Positions 1 through 8,989 of a stretch of 64,000 bases of DNA are shown one piece after another. The position numbers were made by a program, and so were the translations under genes. Within the stretch, counting starts at the first letter, position 1; each line of letters begins with the position of its first letter. A model generated the notes under the pieces. That model searched no databases. It saw nothing but the letters and a program-made list of their open reading frames with translations, and was not told where the DNA came from. Location: contig JANXSZ010000001.1 of the NCBI GenBank assembly GCA_025356445.1, forward strand, positions 62,001 to 126,000, given 5' to 3'. Source of the stretch: Betaproteobacteria bacterium. Lineage in GTDB: Bacteria; Pseudomonadota; Gammaproteobacteria; Burkholderiales; Burkholderiaceae_C.

Positions 1-1214
1 TGGGTTCGGTCAATTTGCTGCAACACCTGATCCCTGGCCCCACCGGCCAAGTGGGCGACATGGTGCTGGACCACGCCAAACTGAAGAAGACCATCACCAC
101 CGCCATGCGCATGCTGGACAACGTGATTGACATCAACTACTACGCCGTCAAAAAAGCCCGTGACTCCAACCTGCTGCACCGCCCTGTGGGCTTGGGTGTG
201 ATGGGATTCCAAGACAGCCTGTACGAACTGCGTATTCCCTATGCCAGCCAAGCGGCGGTGGAGTTCGCTGACACCTCCATGGAAGCCGTTTGCTACTACG
301 CCTACTGGGCGTCGTCCGAACTGGCCCGCGAACGCGGCAAGTACGAGACGTACACGGGATCTCTGTGGGACAGAGGTATCCTGCCTTACGACACCCTGGA
401 CATGCTGGCCCGTGAGCGCGGTGGTTTGTACGGTGCCGCAGACACCAGTTTGGTGGACGTTGACCGCTCCATCCGGCTGGATTGGGGCACCCTGCGTAAA
501 AAGATCACCACTGACGGTATGCGCAACTCCAACTGCGTGGCCATTGCCCCCACCGCCACCATTTCGAACATCATTGGCGTTGACGCGTCAATCGAACCTT
601 GCTTTGGCAACCTGTCGGTCAAATCCAACCTGTCGGGCGAATTCACCGTCACCAACTCTTACTTGGTCAGTGATTTGAAACGCCTGGGCATTTGGGATGA
701 TGTGATGGTGATGGATCTGAAGCATTTTGACGGTTCTTTGCAACCGATTGACCGCGTGCCGCAGGACATCAAAGCCCTATACGCCACGGCCTTTGAAGTG
801 GAACCTGTCTGGTTGGTGGAAGCCGCTGCACGACGTCAAAAGTGGATTGACCAGGCGCAGTCGCTCAATATCTACATGGCCGGGGCTTCGGGTAAAAAAC
901 TGGATGACACCTACAAACTGGCATGGCTCCGTGGTCTGAAAACCACCTATTACCTGCGCACCCGCAGTGCGACACACGCTGAAAAATCCACCGTGTCGTC
1001 CAACAAAATGAACGCTGTGTCATCTGGCCCTGGCAGCAGCATGACGGGCTCCGCCGCACTGGAAGCTGCTGCGGCCGTGAGCCGTGCACAAGCGTCTGCT
1101 ACACCGGCGGTACCCGTGGCTTCGGCAGCTTTGCCTGATTTGACCGATATGACCCCGGCTACTGATATCAAGTTTTGCGCGATTGATGACCCAGGCTGCG
1201 AAGCTTGCCAATAA
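1..1214 (+). CDS. nrdA: Ribonucleoside-diphosphate reductase subunit alpha, class Ia (3' part)
   Basis: Large, catalytic subunit of ribonucleotide reductase, which reduces ribonucleoside diphosphates to deoxyribonucleotides in the cytoplasm. The gene is already open at the window edge (the frame begins at base 3), so the ATP-cone and the first half of the catalytic barrel are missing. What remains shows the conserved segment [18 protein letters not shown], the tandem tyrosines of the radical-transfer path in [11 protein letters not shown], and a C-terminal CEAC pair within the last five residues, which in this family passes electrons from thioredoxin to the active site. A variable Ala/Ser-rich linker of about 50 residues precedes that tail. 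nrdB follows after 47 bases, so the two are very probably co-transcribed. Confidence 0.95.
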   Translation, partial: GSVNLLQHLIPGPTGQVGDMVLDHAKLKKTITTAMRMLDNVIDINYYAVKKARDSNLLHRPVGLGVMGFQDSLYELRIPYASQAAVEFADTSMEAVCYYAYWASSELARERGKYETYTGSLWDRGILPYDTLDMLARERGGLYGAADTSLVDVDRSIRLDWGTLRKKITTDGMRNSNCVAIAPTATISNIIGVDASIEPCFGNLSVKSNLSGEFTVTNSYLVSDLKRLGIWDDVMVMDLKHFDGSLQPIDRVPQDIKALYATAFEVEPVWLVEAAARRQKWIDQAQSLNIYMAGASGKKLDDTYKLAWLRGLKTTYYLRTRSATHAEKSTVSSNKMNAVSSGPGSSMTGSAALEAAAAVSRAQASATPAVPVASAALPDLTDMTPATDIKFCAIDDPGCEACQ

Positions 1215-1261
1215 GCTGACCGCCAAGAACATCACGACGTGAAACCCAACAAGGAATTTTT

Positions 1262-2479
1262 ATGCTGACCTGGGACGAAGACATCAAGACCGCCCTGCAA
1301 AATGTGGCGGTGCCCGCTGCACCATCACGAGCACACAACCCGCACCAAGATCAGGGCCGCGTGGCGCATGTGTCGCATGTGTCGCCGCTGCATGCTACGC
1401 AGCCCACCGCACCCACCCTCACCACGGTGGCCCCCGTTCAGGCGGCTTTCGCTGAAGTACGCCGCCGCGTCAATGCCGAAGACAAGCGCATCATCAACGG
1501 CAAGACCGACGTGAACCAGCTGGTGCCGTTCAAGTACAAATGGGCTTGGGAAAAGTACTTGGCTTCTTGCGCCAACCACTGGATGCCGCAAGAAGTCAAC
1601 ATGACGCGTGACATCGCACTGTGGAAAGACCCGAATGGCCTGACCGAAGACGAGCGCCGCATCATCAAGCGTAATTTGGGCTTTTTTGTCACGGCAGATT
1701 CGCTGGCAGCCAACAACATCGTGCTGGGCACCTACCGCCACATCACCGCGCCCGAGTGCCGCCAGTTCCTGTTGCGCCAAGCGTTTGAAGAAGCCATCCA
1801 CACCCACGCCTACCAGTACATCGTCGAGTCCTTGGGCCTGGATGAGAGCGAGATTTTCAACGCCTATAACGAAGTCGAGTCGATTCGCAACAAAGACGAA
1901 TTTTTGATCCCCTTCATTGAAGCGATCATGGACCCGAACTTCCACTCTGGCACGCCAGAGAACGACCAAACGCTGCTGAAATCGCTGATCGTTTTCGCCT
2001 GCCTGATGGAAGGTCTGTTCTTCTATGTTGGTTTCACGCAAATTTTGGCACTGGGCCGCCAAAACAAAATGACAGGCGCTGCCGAGCAGTACCAGTACAT
2101 CTTGCGCGATGAATCCATGCACTGCAACTTCGGCATCGACCTGATTAACCAAATCAAACTCGAAAATCCAGGGTTGTGGACGCCAGCGTTCAAGGAAGAA
2201 ATCAACGGCTTGTTCCTGAAAGCCGTCGAGCTGGAATACAAGTACGCCGAAGACACCATGCCACGCGGTGTGCTGGGCATGAATGCCTCGATGTTCAAAG
2301 GCTATTTACGCTACATCGCCAACCGCCGTGCCACGCAAATTGGGTTGGAAACATTGTTCCCGAACGAAGAGAATCCTTTCCCTTGGATGAGCGAAATGAT
2401 TGATCTAAAAAAGGAGCGCAACTTCTTTGAAACACGCGTGATTGAGTACCAATCGGGCGGTGCGCTTTCATGGGAATAG
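1262..2479 (+). CDS. nrdB: Ribonucleoside-diphosphate reductase subunit beta, class Ia
   Basis: Small subunit of ribonucleotide reductase; it houses the diiron centre and the stable tyrosyl radical that starts catalysis in NrdA. The metal ligands and radical site align with the family: Asp146, Glu177 and His180, with the radical Tyr184 four residues after the histidine (pattern E-x-x-H-x-x-x-Y). Later ligands lie in [10 protein letters not shown]. The tyrosine is present, so this is the tyrosyl type rather than the Phe-containing class Ic. Residues about 15-70 are a His/Pro/Ala/Thr-rich linker between a short N-terminal peptide and the ferritin-like fold. The ATG is preceded by an AAGGAA ribosome-binding site. 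It follows nrdA in the same transcription unit. Confidence 0.95.
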   Translation: MLTWDEDIKTALQNVAVPAAPSRAHNPHQDQGRVAHVSHVSPLHATQPTAPTLTTVAPVQAAFAEVRRRVNAEDKRIINGKTDVNQLVPFKYKWAWEKYLASCANHWMPQEVNMTRDIALWKDPNGLTEDERRIIKRNLGFFVTADSLAANNIVLGTYRHITAPECRQFLLRQAFEEAIHTHAYQYIVESLGLDESEIFNAYNEVESIRNKDEFLIPFIEAIMDPNFHSGTPENDQTLLKSLIVFACLMEGLFFYVGFTQILALGRQNKMTGAAEQYQYILRDESMHCNFGIDLINQIKLENPGLWTPAFKEEINGLFLKAVELEYKYAEDTMPRGVLGMNASMFKGYLRYIANRRATQIGLETLFPNEENPFPWMSEMIDLKKERNFFETRVIEYQSGGALSWE

Positions 2480-2686
2480 CCTTGGGACTAAATTAACCCC
2501 AACCCATGCCTTTCAACGCAGAAAACATGCAACGACAGTCAAAATTTCATGTACGCTCGAAGCCTTTATCACAAAGGCCGTGCGTGCATGGGTGTTCGTT
2601 GTGCTGGGCGTGGGCCGGGCACGGTGTATCACTTTACGTTACCGTCCAGCGTGAAGTGTTCTTTGTAACTCCCTAAGGAGAAAAAA

Positions 2687-3400
2687 ATGGCAACTGCAAC
2701 AAAACCAGCACCCAAAAAAGCTGCGCCTGCACCCAAGGCAGCACCCGCAAAAAAAGCGGTTGCAACAGCAAAGACCGTGGCGACAGCCGCCAAAGCGGTA
2801 GTCGCCGCACCAAAATCTGCGGCACCAGCGAAGAAAGCGGCCCCTGCTAAAGCAGCCGTTAAAGCCGCTGTGACGCCTGCGAAAGCAGCCGCACCAGCTA
2901 AAAAAGCCGCTGCACCCAAAGCTGCCGTCGCCGTGAAGGTGGTCGCAGCAGTCAAGAAGGTCGCTGCCCCTGCGCTTAAAGCTGCTGCGCCAGCCGCAGT
3001 CAAAAAAGCCGTAGCGCCTGCACCCAAAGCAGCTGTCGCCGTAAAGGCGGTCGCAGCAGTCAAGAAAGTCGCCGCCCCTGCGCCTAAAGCTGCTGCACCA
3101 GCCGCAGCCAAAAAAGCCTCAGCGCCTGCAAAAAAGGCCGTTACTGTAGCGCCTAAAGCCGCACCCAAAGCAACGCCTGCCAAAGCAGAAATCAAAAAGC
3201 CTGCGGTCACAGCAGCAGTCGTCACCAAGAAGCCTGCGGCATCGGTTAAAGCTGCGCCAAAAGCAGCCGCAAAAGCAGCCAAAGCCACCAAGGCACCAGC
3301 CGTGGTCAAGGCCGTTGCGGTGGCACCTGCGGCATCGTCAGCACAAACCAAGCTGAACCCCCAAGCAGCGTGGCCATTCCCCACTGCCAGCAAGCCTTAA
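2687..3400 (+). CDS. Histone H1-like, Lys/Ala/Pro-rich nucleoid protein
   Basis: Protein of 237 residues made almost entirely of Ala, Lys, Pro and Val in PAKKA/APKAA-type repeats, like eukaryotic histone H1 C-terminal tails and the bacterial AlgP/HctB/BpH1 group. Such proteins bind DNA without sequence specificity and are thought to compact or modulate the nucleoid; the role here is inferred from composition. Two copies of a 36-residue unit lie in tandem (residues 78-113 and 114-149). The only non-repetitive part is the C-terminal tail ending WPFPTASKP, which I recall as typical of the Comamonadaceae version. A good ribosome-binding site (AAGGAG) sits 7 bases before the ATG, and a hairpin terminator follows. 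Confidence 0.85.
   Translation: MATATKPAPKKAAPAPKAAPAKKAVATAKTVATAAKAVVAAPKSAAPAKKAAPAKAAVKAAVTPAKAAAPAKKAAAPKAAVAVKVVAAVKKVAAPALKAAAPAAVKKAVAPAPKAAVAVKAVAAVKKVAAPAPKAAAPAAAKKASAPAKKAVTVAPKAAPKATPAKAEIKKPAVTAAVVTKKPAASVKAAPKAAAKAAKATKAPAVVKAVAVAPAASSAQTKLNPQAAWPFPTASKP
2918..3133 (+). repeat. Tandem 108-bp repeat inside the histone-like gene
   Basis: Two adjacent imperfect 108-bp copies (2918-3025 and 3026-3133) encode 36-residue units that both begin KAAVAVK and contain VAAVKKVAAPA. They differ by a handful of substitutions. Copy number is likely to vary between strains by slippage or unequal recombination; that part is inference. Confidence 0.85.
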
Positions 3401-3423
3401 GTCGATTCTCTCGAAATGAAAGA

Positions 3424-3453
3424 AGCCCGGCACCGCAAGGTGCCGGGCTTTTT
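3424..3453 (+). terminator. Rho-independent terminator of the histone-like gene
   Basis: Perfect 11-bp stem (AGCCCGGCACC pairing with GGTGCCGGGCT) with a GCAA tetraloop, followed by TTTTT. It lies 24 bases after the stop codon of the H1-like gene. On the other strand the tract after the stem is only T-rich (TTCTTTC), so it may act weakly for the convergent kinase gene. Confidence 0.9.
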
Positions 3454-3474
3454 AATGGGCGCGATGTACCGATG

Positions 3475-4386
3475 TCATGCCAGCATGGCCCGTATGCGGT
3501 CATCCAGCACATAGTTTTGTGGCCCACGCTGGGCAATTTTCAACGCCCCCAGGTGCCCACCCAGCTCAGCACTGCGCAGCAATGACCAGCCGCGCTCCAA
3601 GCCGTACAGCAAGCCACCGCGGTAAGCATCGCCGCACCCTGTGGGATCGACCACAGCGGTAGGCTTGGTGGCTGGCACCAAGGTCATTTCACCGTTGACC
3701 CAAACCTCACTGCCCTGCGCGCCCAACGTCACCACCAAACCACCGGGTACGCGTTTTGAAATCTCTGAACTGCTCAAACCTGTGCGCTCGCTGAGCATCT
3801 TACCTTCGTAATCGTTCACAGTGACCCACTGGGCCAGTGCGATAAATTGCGTCAAATCGGCGCCATCAAACATGGGCAAGCCCTGGCCTGGATCGAACAC
3901 GAAAGGAATGCCTGCAGCCTTGAACTGCTGGGCATGCTGTTGCATCGCATCACGACCATCGGGGGAAACAATACCCAGCTTGATGTCGCTGCGGGCGACA
4001 ACCACGTTGGCATGCGCCTGCATCATTGCACCAGGGTGAAAGGCCGTGATTTGGTTGTTATCGCGGTCGGTCATGATGATGGCCTGCGCGGTATGGGTGT
4101 CATTGACACTACCCACAAACTCGGTACTGATACCCAAGCTGCCCAATCGGGCCATGTAGTCAGCGGCATCGATGCCCAGCATCGCCATGGGCAAAGGATC
4201 GCCACCCAGCAGCTTCAAACTGTAGGCAATGTTGCCAGCACAGCCTCCAAAATCGCGACGCAATGCAGGAACTAAAAATGACACATTCAAGATGTGCAAC
4301 TGATCGGGCAAAATTTGCTCTGCAAAACGCCCCTCAAAACCCATGATGGTGTCGAAGGCCAAAGAGCCACAAATGAGCGATGCCAT
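3475..4386 (-). CDS. PfkB-family carbohydrate/nucleoside kinase
   Basis: Cytoplasmic ribokinase-fold sugar or nucleoside kinase of 303 residues, closest in layout to the adenosine-kinase-like branch. The N-terminal substrate region contains the glycine-rich DFGGCAGNIAYSL. The family signature with the catalytic aspartate is DPTGCGDAYRGG at residues 247-258, where the usual anion-hole GAGD reads GCGD (250-253). The catalytic Asp253 is kept, so an active enzyme is expected. The substrate cannot be told from the sequence. It is the last gene of a minus-strand run and lies just downstream of the DUF3426 gene. The ATG gives the natural start of the first beta strand (SLICGSLAFD). Confidence 0.85.
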   Translation of the reverse strand: MASLICGSLAFDTIMGFEGRFAEQILPDQLHILNVSFLVPALRRDFGGCAGNIAYSLKLLGGDPLPMAMLGIDAADYMARLGSLGISTEFVGSVNDTHTAQAIIMTDRDNNQITAFHPGAMMQAHANVVVARSDIKLGIVSPDGRDAMQQHAQQFKAAGIPFVFDPGQGLPMFDGADLTQFIALAQWVTVNDYEGKMLSERTGLSSSEISKRVPGGLVVTLGAQGSEVWVNGEMTLVPATKPTAVVDPTGCGDAYRGGLLYGLERGWSLLRSAELGGHLGALKIAQRGPQNYVLDDRIRAMLA

Positions 4387-4453
4387 AGCTGAACCTTAAA
4401 GTGAAGAAGAATGAAAGTATGAAGAATGTGGCGCTTGGCACCCCATTGAAAAC

Positions 4454-5428
4454 TCAGGGGTAAAACGCCAACACGCGGTAGCCCGCTACGCTTTTGGCAA
4501 CGCCAGTGCTACCCAACGCAGACCCCGTGAGCGCCACCCCATAAGCACCCGACCATTCGGCACCCGCTGCAAGCACGCTGGACTTGGCCATCAACTCGTC
4601 AGGTAGCAGCACGCGCCGCACCAAGGGCACATCTTGGGCGTCGGTCAAAGTCAGCTCGATGGCGGGTCGTGCCAAGTCCACGCTGCCCATGTTTTTAACG
4701 ACAAAGCTCAGTAAATAGGTGTCACCGCGCTGCTTGTTGAACGACGATGAATCGACCGTGATAGCCTCTATTCGACGCAATGGCTGCACCTGGCAATGCA
4801 GCAAACCGCACAGACTCAGTAATGCATGTCGTGCACGAGGCTCGACGGCGGCAATACGATCCCGTTCATGAACCATGATTTGCAGGGTGCCACTGAGCAG
4901 CAGTAACAATGCCGACACCCCTAACCCAACGCGTACCAGAGGCTTGTGCCAAGGCGAAGACACAGGCGTTTTGGCAATGAAAGAGAAATCCTGCGCTTGG
5001 GCAATCTCGGGCGCGACAAGCTCGGTAACAACCGGCTCTGGCTGTGCCGTAGCATCCTGCGTGTCACCAGCAGGAACAGCTTCAGTTTCAACGTCAAAGT
5101 TGACTTCAGCAACACCTTCAACATCAACATCAGTAGCACCTTCGGCCACCATTTCAGGCAAGCCATCGTGCGGCGGAGCCAGCTCGTCCAGCCCAATATC
5201 CAGCTCAACGGGATCTGGTGAAAGAGGCTCATCAAACGCATACGCAGGTTCTTGCCAGACCGGATCAGGCGATACCACGGCATCTAGATCAAGCTCACGC
5301 AGACTGGGGGTGGAGTCAAACACCTCAGTGCAGTGCCCACAGCGCACCCAGCCTTCAGAAATTTTGAGCTGATCGCGTACCACTTTGAATGTGGTGCCGC
5401 AAGCCGGACAATGGGTAATGAGGCTCAT
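4454..5428 (-). CDS. Zinc-ribbon and DUF3426 domain membrane protein
   Basis: Protein of 324 residues with an MJ0042-type zinc finger at the N-terminus: two CxxC knuckles, Cys7/Cys10 and Cys30/Cys33. An acidic, low-complexity Glu/Val/Pro-rich stretch (about 50-145) follows, then one transmembrane segment at about 165-187 (GLGVSALLLLLSG) and a C-terminal DUF3426 domain that would lie in the periplasm. The family is widespread in betaproteobacteria next to prmA, as here, and has no established function; a redox- or zinc-responsive signalling role is speculation. It starts 37 bases after the prmA stop codon and probably shares its transcript. Confidence 0.85.
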   Translation of the reverse strand: MSLITHCPACGTTFKVVRDQLKISEGWVRCGHCTEVFDSTPSLRELDLDAVVSPDPVWQEPAYAFDEPLSPDPVELDIGLDELAPPHDGLPEMVAEGATDVDVEGVAEVNFDVETEAVPAGDTQDATAQPEPVVTELVAPEIAQAQDFSFIAKTPVSSPWHKPLVRVGLGVSALLLLLSGTLQIMVHERDRIAAVEPRARHALLSLCGLLHCQVQPLRRIEAITVDSSSFNKQRGDTYLLSFVVKNMGSVDLARPAIELTLTDAQDVPLVRRVLLPDELMAKSSVLAAGAEWSGAYGVALTGSALGSTGVAKSVAGYRVLAFYP

Positions 5429-5465
5429 ACGCCGTGGGAGTCAAGCGTTATGGGCAAAGCCACGG

Positions 5466-6347
5466 TCACAAAGTCGCCGTCATCAGCACCCAACCATCCT
5501 CGCTGTCGCTGACCTGGAGTCGGCAGTAAGGCAGATAAGCTTCTTTCAACTCGTCTGCCTGACGCTCCAAAATCCCCGCCAGCACCAGCGAGCCACCCGG
5601 TGCAACATGGGCACACAGCAAGGGCGCCAGCACCTTCAGGGGTGTGGCCAAGATATTTGCCAACACGGTGTTGTACAAACCCGAGGCCTTGTCAGGCAAA
5701 CCGGTCAGCAGCTGCACATGGTTGGTTTCGGCATTCAGCAGGGTGGATTCCACTGCAGCAGGATCAATGTCCACCGCGTCCACTGTGGCCGCACCGTGCT
5801 TGGCTGCACCAATGGCGAGGATGCCGGAACCACAACCATAGTCCAGCACACGGCCCAGTGGAGCCAGTTGCCGCGCCGTCCAGCGCAAGCACATGCGTGT
5901 GGTGGGGTGGGTGCCAGTTCCAAACGCCAAACCGGGGTCAAGGCGAATAACCCTCAAAGCCTGGGCAGGCGGCTCGTGCCAGCTGGGCACGATCCAAAAC
6001 TCAGGCGTGATCTCAACCGGGGCGAACTGCGACTGCGTCAAACGCACCCAATCTTGGTCTGGCACGGCAACCAGTCCCAAGACCTGACATTGGACAAAGA
6101 AATCCTGTGCTGTGAGCAACTGCTGGGCTTCTCTAGCTACGGATTCGATAGCAAACAAAGCCAGTATCCGCGAACGGTTCCAACCGTCTTTGGGCGGTGG
6201 CATGCCGGGTTCACCAAATAACGCGTGCTCAGCATCGGTTTGCGCATCAGCATCCTCCACGCTGACGCTGAGAGCGTCCAGCGCTTCCAAAGCCTCGCTG
6301 ACCACCTCAACGTGGTCTTGCGGGCACATCAGGCGCAGTTCAAACAT
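5466..6347 (-). CDS. prmA: Ribosomal protein L11 methyltransferase
   Basis: SAM-dependent enzyme that trimethylates lysines and the N-terminus of ribosomal protein L11. The N-terminal substrate-recognition domain (FELRLMCPQDHVEVVSEAL) is followed by a Rossmann methyltransferase domain with the SAM-binding motif LDYGCGSGILAIGAAKHG near residue 170 and a later LANILATPL that fills the NPPY-like position. The length of 293 residues is normal. It lies 12 bases downstream of the accC stop codon and belongs to the accB-accC-prmA run. A copy of the dispersed GCTAY-N7-RTAGC palindrome lies inside the gene at 6136-6152, encoding part of FAIESVAREA between the two domains. Confidence 0.95.
   Translation of the reverse strand: MFELRLMCPQDHVEVVSEALEALDALSVSVEDADAQTDAEHALFGEPGMPPPKDGWNRSRILALFAIESVAREAQQLLTAQDFFVQCQVLGLVAVPDQDWVRLTQSQFAPVEITPEFWIVPSWHEPPAQALRVIRLDPGLAFGTGTHPTTRMCLRWTARQLAPLGRVLDYGCGSGILAIGAAKHGAATVDAVDIDPAAVESTLLNAETNHVQLLTGLPDKASGLYNTVLANILATPLKVLAPLLCAHVAPGGSLVLAGILERQADELKEAYLPYCRLQVSDSEDGWVLMTATL
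6136..6152 (-). repeat. Dispersed palindrome GCTAY-N7-RTAGC, copy in prmA
   Basis: On the minus (coding) strand it reads GCTAT, seven bases, GTAGC, flanked by TT and TAG. The core CGAATCC resembles the second cca copy (GGAATCA at 49158-49164). It encodes AIESVA in the linker of PrmA. Confidence 0.65.
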
Positions 6348-6359
6348 CGCAAGCCTTCA

Positions 6360-7709
6360 TCAGCGTTTGTGGTGGGCAAGCCACTCTTCAAGGTAATGAA
6401 TGTTGGTGCCACCGGCCATGAATTTCGCGTCCACCATCAGTTCGCGGTGCAACGGACTGTTGGTGTTGATGCCTTCCACTACGGTCTCGGCCAGCGCCGT
6501 GCGCATGCGCGCCATAGCCTCTTCACGGGTGTCGCCGTGGGTGATGATTTTGCCGATCATCGAATCGTAATTCGGCGGCACAAAGTAGTTGGTGTAGACA
6601 TGCGAATCCACCCGAACACCAGGCCCACCAGGCGCGTGCCACATGGTGATACGGCCTGGCGACGGCGTGAATTTATACGAATCTTCGGCATTGATCCGGC
6701 ACTCGATGGCATGGCCCCGAAAGGTGATCTGGCGCTGCGTGAACGGTAGTTTTTCGCCAGCAGCCACCATGATTTGCGTCTTCACGATGTCAATGCCGGT
6801 AATCAACTCGGTCACGGGGTGCTCCACCTGCACGCGGGTGTTCATCTCGATAAAGTAAAACTCACCATTCTCAAACAGGAACTCAAAGGTGCCTGCACCC
6901 CGGTAGCCAATCTTTTTGCAAGCTGCCGCGCAGCGCTCACCCACTTTTTCGATCAATTTGCGGGGAATGCCGGGCGCTGGCGCTTCTTCAATCACTTTTT
7001 GATGGCGGCGCTGCATGGAACAATCCCGCTCACCCAAGTAGACCGCATTGCGGTGCTTGTCTGCCAGTACCTGGATTTCAACGTGGCGGGGATTTTGGAG
7101 GTATTTCTCCATGTACACCGCTGGATTGCCAAACGCGGCACCAGCTTCAGCCTTGGTCATTGCCACCGCATTAACCAATGCCGCTTCGGTGTGAACCACA
7201 CGCATGCCACGTCCACCACCGCCGCCCGAGGCTTTGATGATGACCGGGTAGCCAACGGATTTAGCAATACGGCGGATCTGCACCGGGTCATCGGGCAGTT
7301 CGCCTTCAGAACCAGGCACGCAGGGCACGCCAGCTTTGATCATGGCTTGCTTGGCCGACACTTTGTCACCCATCAAACGGATGGACTCAGGCGTGGGGCC
7401 GATGAATTGGAAACCACTTTTTTCAACACGCTCGGCAAAATCAGCGTTTTCGCTCAAGAAACCGTAGCCTGGGTGGATGGCTTCCGCGTCTGTCACTTCC
7501 GCAGCGGAAATGAGGGCAGGCATGTTGAGGTAGCTCAAGGGCGAAGCAGCAGGGCCAATGCAAACGGCTTCTTCTGCCAACTTGACGTACTTGGCTTCGC
7601 GGTCAGCTTCCGAATAGACCATCACGGCCTTGATGCCCATCTCACGACAGGCTCGCTGAATACGCAGAGCTATCTCACCGCGATTGGCGACCAGTATTTT
7701 TTTAAACAT
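6360..7709 (-). CDS. accC: Acetyl-CoA carboxylase, biotin carboxylase subunit
   Basis: ATP-dependent carboxylation of biotin carried on AccB, the first half-reaction of acetyl-CoA carboxylase in fatty-acid synthesis. All three domains are present in 449 residues: N-terminal biotin-carboxylase domain ([14 protein letters not shown]), ATP-grasp domain with the glycine-rich loop [14 protein letters not shown] near residue 160 and catalytic [13 protein letters not shown] near 290, and the C-terminal domain with [11 protein letters not shown]. It follows accB after 44 bases in the usual accBC operon order. The ATG start matches the family exactly ([10 protein letters not shown]). Confidence 0.97.
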   Translation of the reverse strand: MFKKILVANRGEIALRIQRACREMGIKAVMVYSEADREAKYVKLAEEAVCIGPAASPLSYLNMPALISAAEVTDAEAIHPGYGFLSENADFAERVEKSGFQFIGPTPESIRLMGDKVSAKQAMIKAGVPCVPGSEGELPDDPVQIRRIAKSVGYPVIIKASGGGGGRGMRVVHTEAALVNAVAMTKAEAGAAFGNPAVYMEKYLQNPRHVEIQVLADKHRNAVYLGERDCSMQRRHQKVIEEAPAPGIPRKLIEKVGERCAAACKKIGYRGAGTFEFLFENGEFYFIEMNTRVQVEHPVTELITGIDIVKTQIMVAAGEKLPFTQRQITFRGHAIECRINAEDSYKFTPSPGRITMWHAPGGPGVRVDSHVYTNYFVPPNYDSMIGKIITHGDTREEAMARMRTALAETVVEGINTNSPLHRELMVDAKFMAGGTNIHYLEEWLAHHKR

Positions 7710-7753
7710 AGACTAGAACTAGGTGGCGCTGACTTAAGGGCTGACGGTGAGAC

Positions 7754-8212
7754 TTAGGCAATGACCAGCATGGGCTGGCCGTATTCGACCGCCTGCCCGT
7801 TTTGGCAAAGAATCTGCGTGACGGTGCCTGATTTGTCGGCTTCGATCTCGTTCAAAATCTTCATCGCTTCAATGATGCAAATGGTGTCACCTTCTTTGAC
7901 CACACTGCCCACTTCGACAAATGCAGCCGCGCCAGGGCTGGAGCTGCGGTAGAACGTGCCCACCATAGGCGACTTGACTGTATGACCCACTGGGGCAGCA
8001 GGCACTTCAGCAATAACCTCCGCAGCGACCACAGGGGCTGCCTGGGTTTGCATCAAGGGCGCAGCTTGCATAGGGGCCATGGCGTAAACCTGTTGACCAG
8101 GGACACCGCCTTTGACAATGCGAATTTTGCCTTCGGCTTCGGTAATTTCAAGTTCAGAAACATTCGACTCCGAAACCAAGTCGATCAATGTTTTCAGTTT
8201 GCGCAAATCCAT
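7754..8212 (-). CDS. accB: Acetyl-CoA carboxylase, biotin carboxyl carrier protein
   Basis: Carries biotin between the carboxylase and carboxyltransferase of acetyl-CoA carboxylase. The biotinyl domain is C-terminal with the acceptor Lys118 in [12 protein letters not shown]; a Pro/Ala-rich flexible linker (about 45-75) connects it to an N-terminal helix ([13 protein letters not shown]). The length of 152 residues is normal. It is the first gene of accB-accC-prmA. In many Burkholderiales an aroQ gene sits directly upstream; here the next upstream gene is tlpA-like. Confidence 0.95.
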   Translation of the reverse strand: MDLRKLKTLIDLVSESNVSELEITEAEGKIRIVKGGVPGQQVYAMAPMQAAPLMQTQAAPVVAAEVIAEVPAAPVGHTVKSPMVGTFYRSSSPGAAAFVEVGSVVKEGDTICIIEAMKILNEIEADKSGTVTQILCQNGQAVEYGQPMLVIA

Positions 8213-8382
8213 GAGGGCTCCAATGACTGCCTATGAGAGGTTCGCGAATTTACCTCAAATTTGCATAAAACTGCGTCTTTATCTTTTAATTTCTTTTAAT
8301 TTCGATCAACGCAGGGGCAATGCGCAGCATCTTCAGAGGCATTTGCTGCACAGTGCAGCGCAGAAACGCACTGAGTTGGTGA

Positions 8383-8979
8383 TCAGGCTGGCGTGTAAGC
8401 CTTGAGCAAAGTCTGCAATTCAGCAGCGCCCAAGGTTCCCATTTTACGGTGAACGATATGGCCCTTGGCATCGAACACAACAGAGAATGGCAACGACCCT
8501 GCCGAGTTGCCCAGCGTGCGGCTGATCTCGGTGCCTTCCAACCCGCCCATCACCACCGGGAAGCTGAGGGGTGTTTTTTGCAAAAACTTGCGTACCGCTG
8601 TGGGCTGGTCAATCGCTAAACCGAGAACTTGCCAGCTTTTAACGCTGTTTTCACCAAAAAAACGATCGAGAAGCGGCAATTCATCCACACAGGGTGGACA
8701 CCAAGTAGCCCAAAAATTAAGCAACAGCGGCTTCCCGAGAAACGCTTTCATGGTTAACGCGTCCCCGCTTGGCGCATCAAAGTGCATACCCCAGAATGCC
8801 TGCTCACCCGGGCTACTTGCATTTTTGCCGCTAGCGGCCTTGGCCAAAGCGCCGGGATCCAGACTTCGCCAAGCCAAGCCTGCACCTGCAACCGTTGCTG
8901 CAGCGGCAACGCCCAGTGTCAACCAACGGCGGCGCCCCGGCACGACCACCGTGGAGGAAATTTGTTCAGCGTTGTCCAT
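8383..8979 (-). CDS. TlpA-like membrane-anchored thiol-disulfide oxidoreductase
   Basis: Thioredoxin-fold protein of 198 residues. A Tat/Sec-like N-terminus (RRRW followed by a hydrophobic segment, about 19-37) anchors or exports it, so the domain works in the periplasm. The redox motif is WCPPC (Cys94, Cys97), and the cis-proline region GSLPFSVVFDAKGHIV is present. WCPPC-type TlpA/ResA/CcmG proteins are reductants, often in cytochrome c or oxidase copper-site maturation; which of these applies is not visible here. It ends 170 bases before accB and starts 10 bases after the stop codon of the uncharacterised upstream gene. Confidence 0.88.
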   Translation of the reverse strand: MDNAEQISSTVVVPGRRRWLTLGVAAAATVAGAGLAWRSLDPGALAKAASGKNASSPGEQAFWGMHFDAPSGDALTMKAFLGKPLLLNFWATWCPPCVDELPLLDRFFGENSVKSWQVLGLAIDQPTAVRKFLQKTPLSFPVVMGGLEGTEISRTLGNSAGSLPFSVVFDAKGHIVHRKMGTLGAAELQTLLKAYTPA

Positions 8980-8989
8980 ACTCAGGCTC

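Noticed and set aside
1325-2152. Open frame antisense to nrdB
   Set aside because: It fully overlaps a clear nrdB gene and shows no recognisable protein features.
2629-3393. Hydrophobic Ala/Phe-rich open frame antisense to the histone-like gene
   Set aside because: It is the complement of the Lys/Ala repeats (AAA/GCC codons read as TTT/GGC) and only looks like a membrane protein.
4478-4489. GTAGC-CC-GCTAC in the DUF3426 gene as a further palindrome copy
   Set aside because: The arms are in the opposite order with a 2-base centre, a different geometry from GCTAY-N7-RTAGC.
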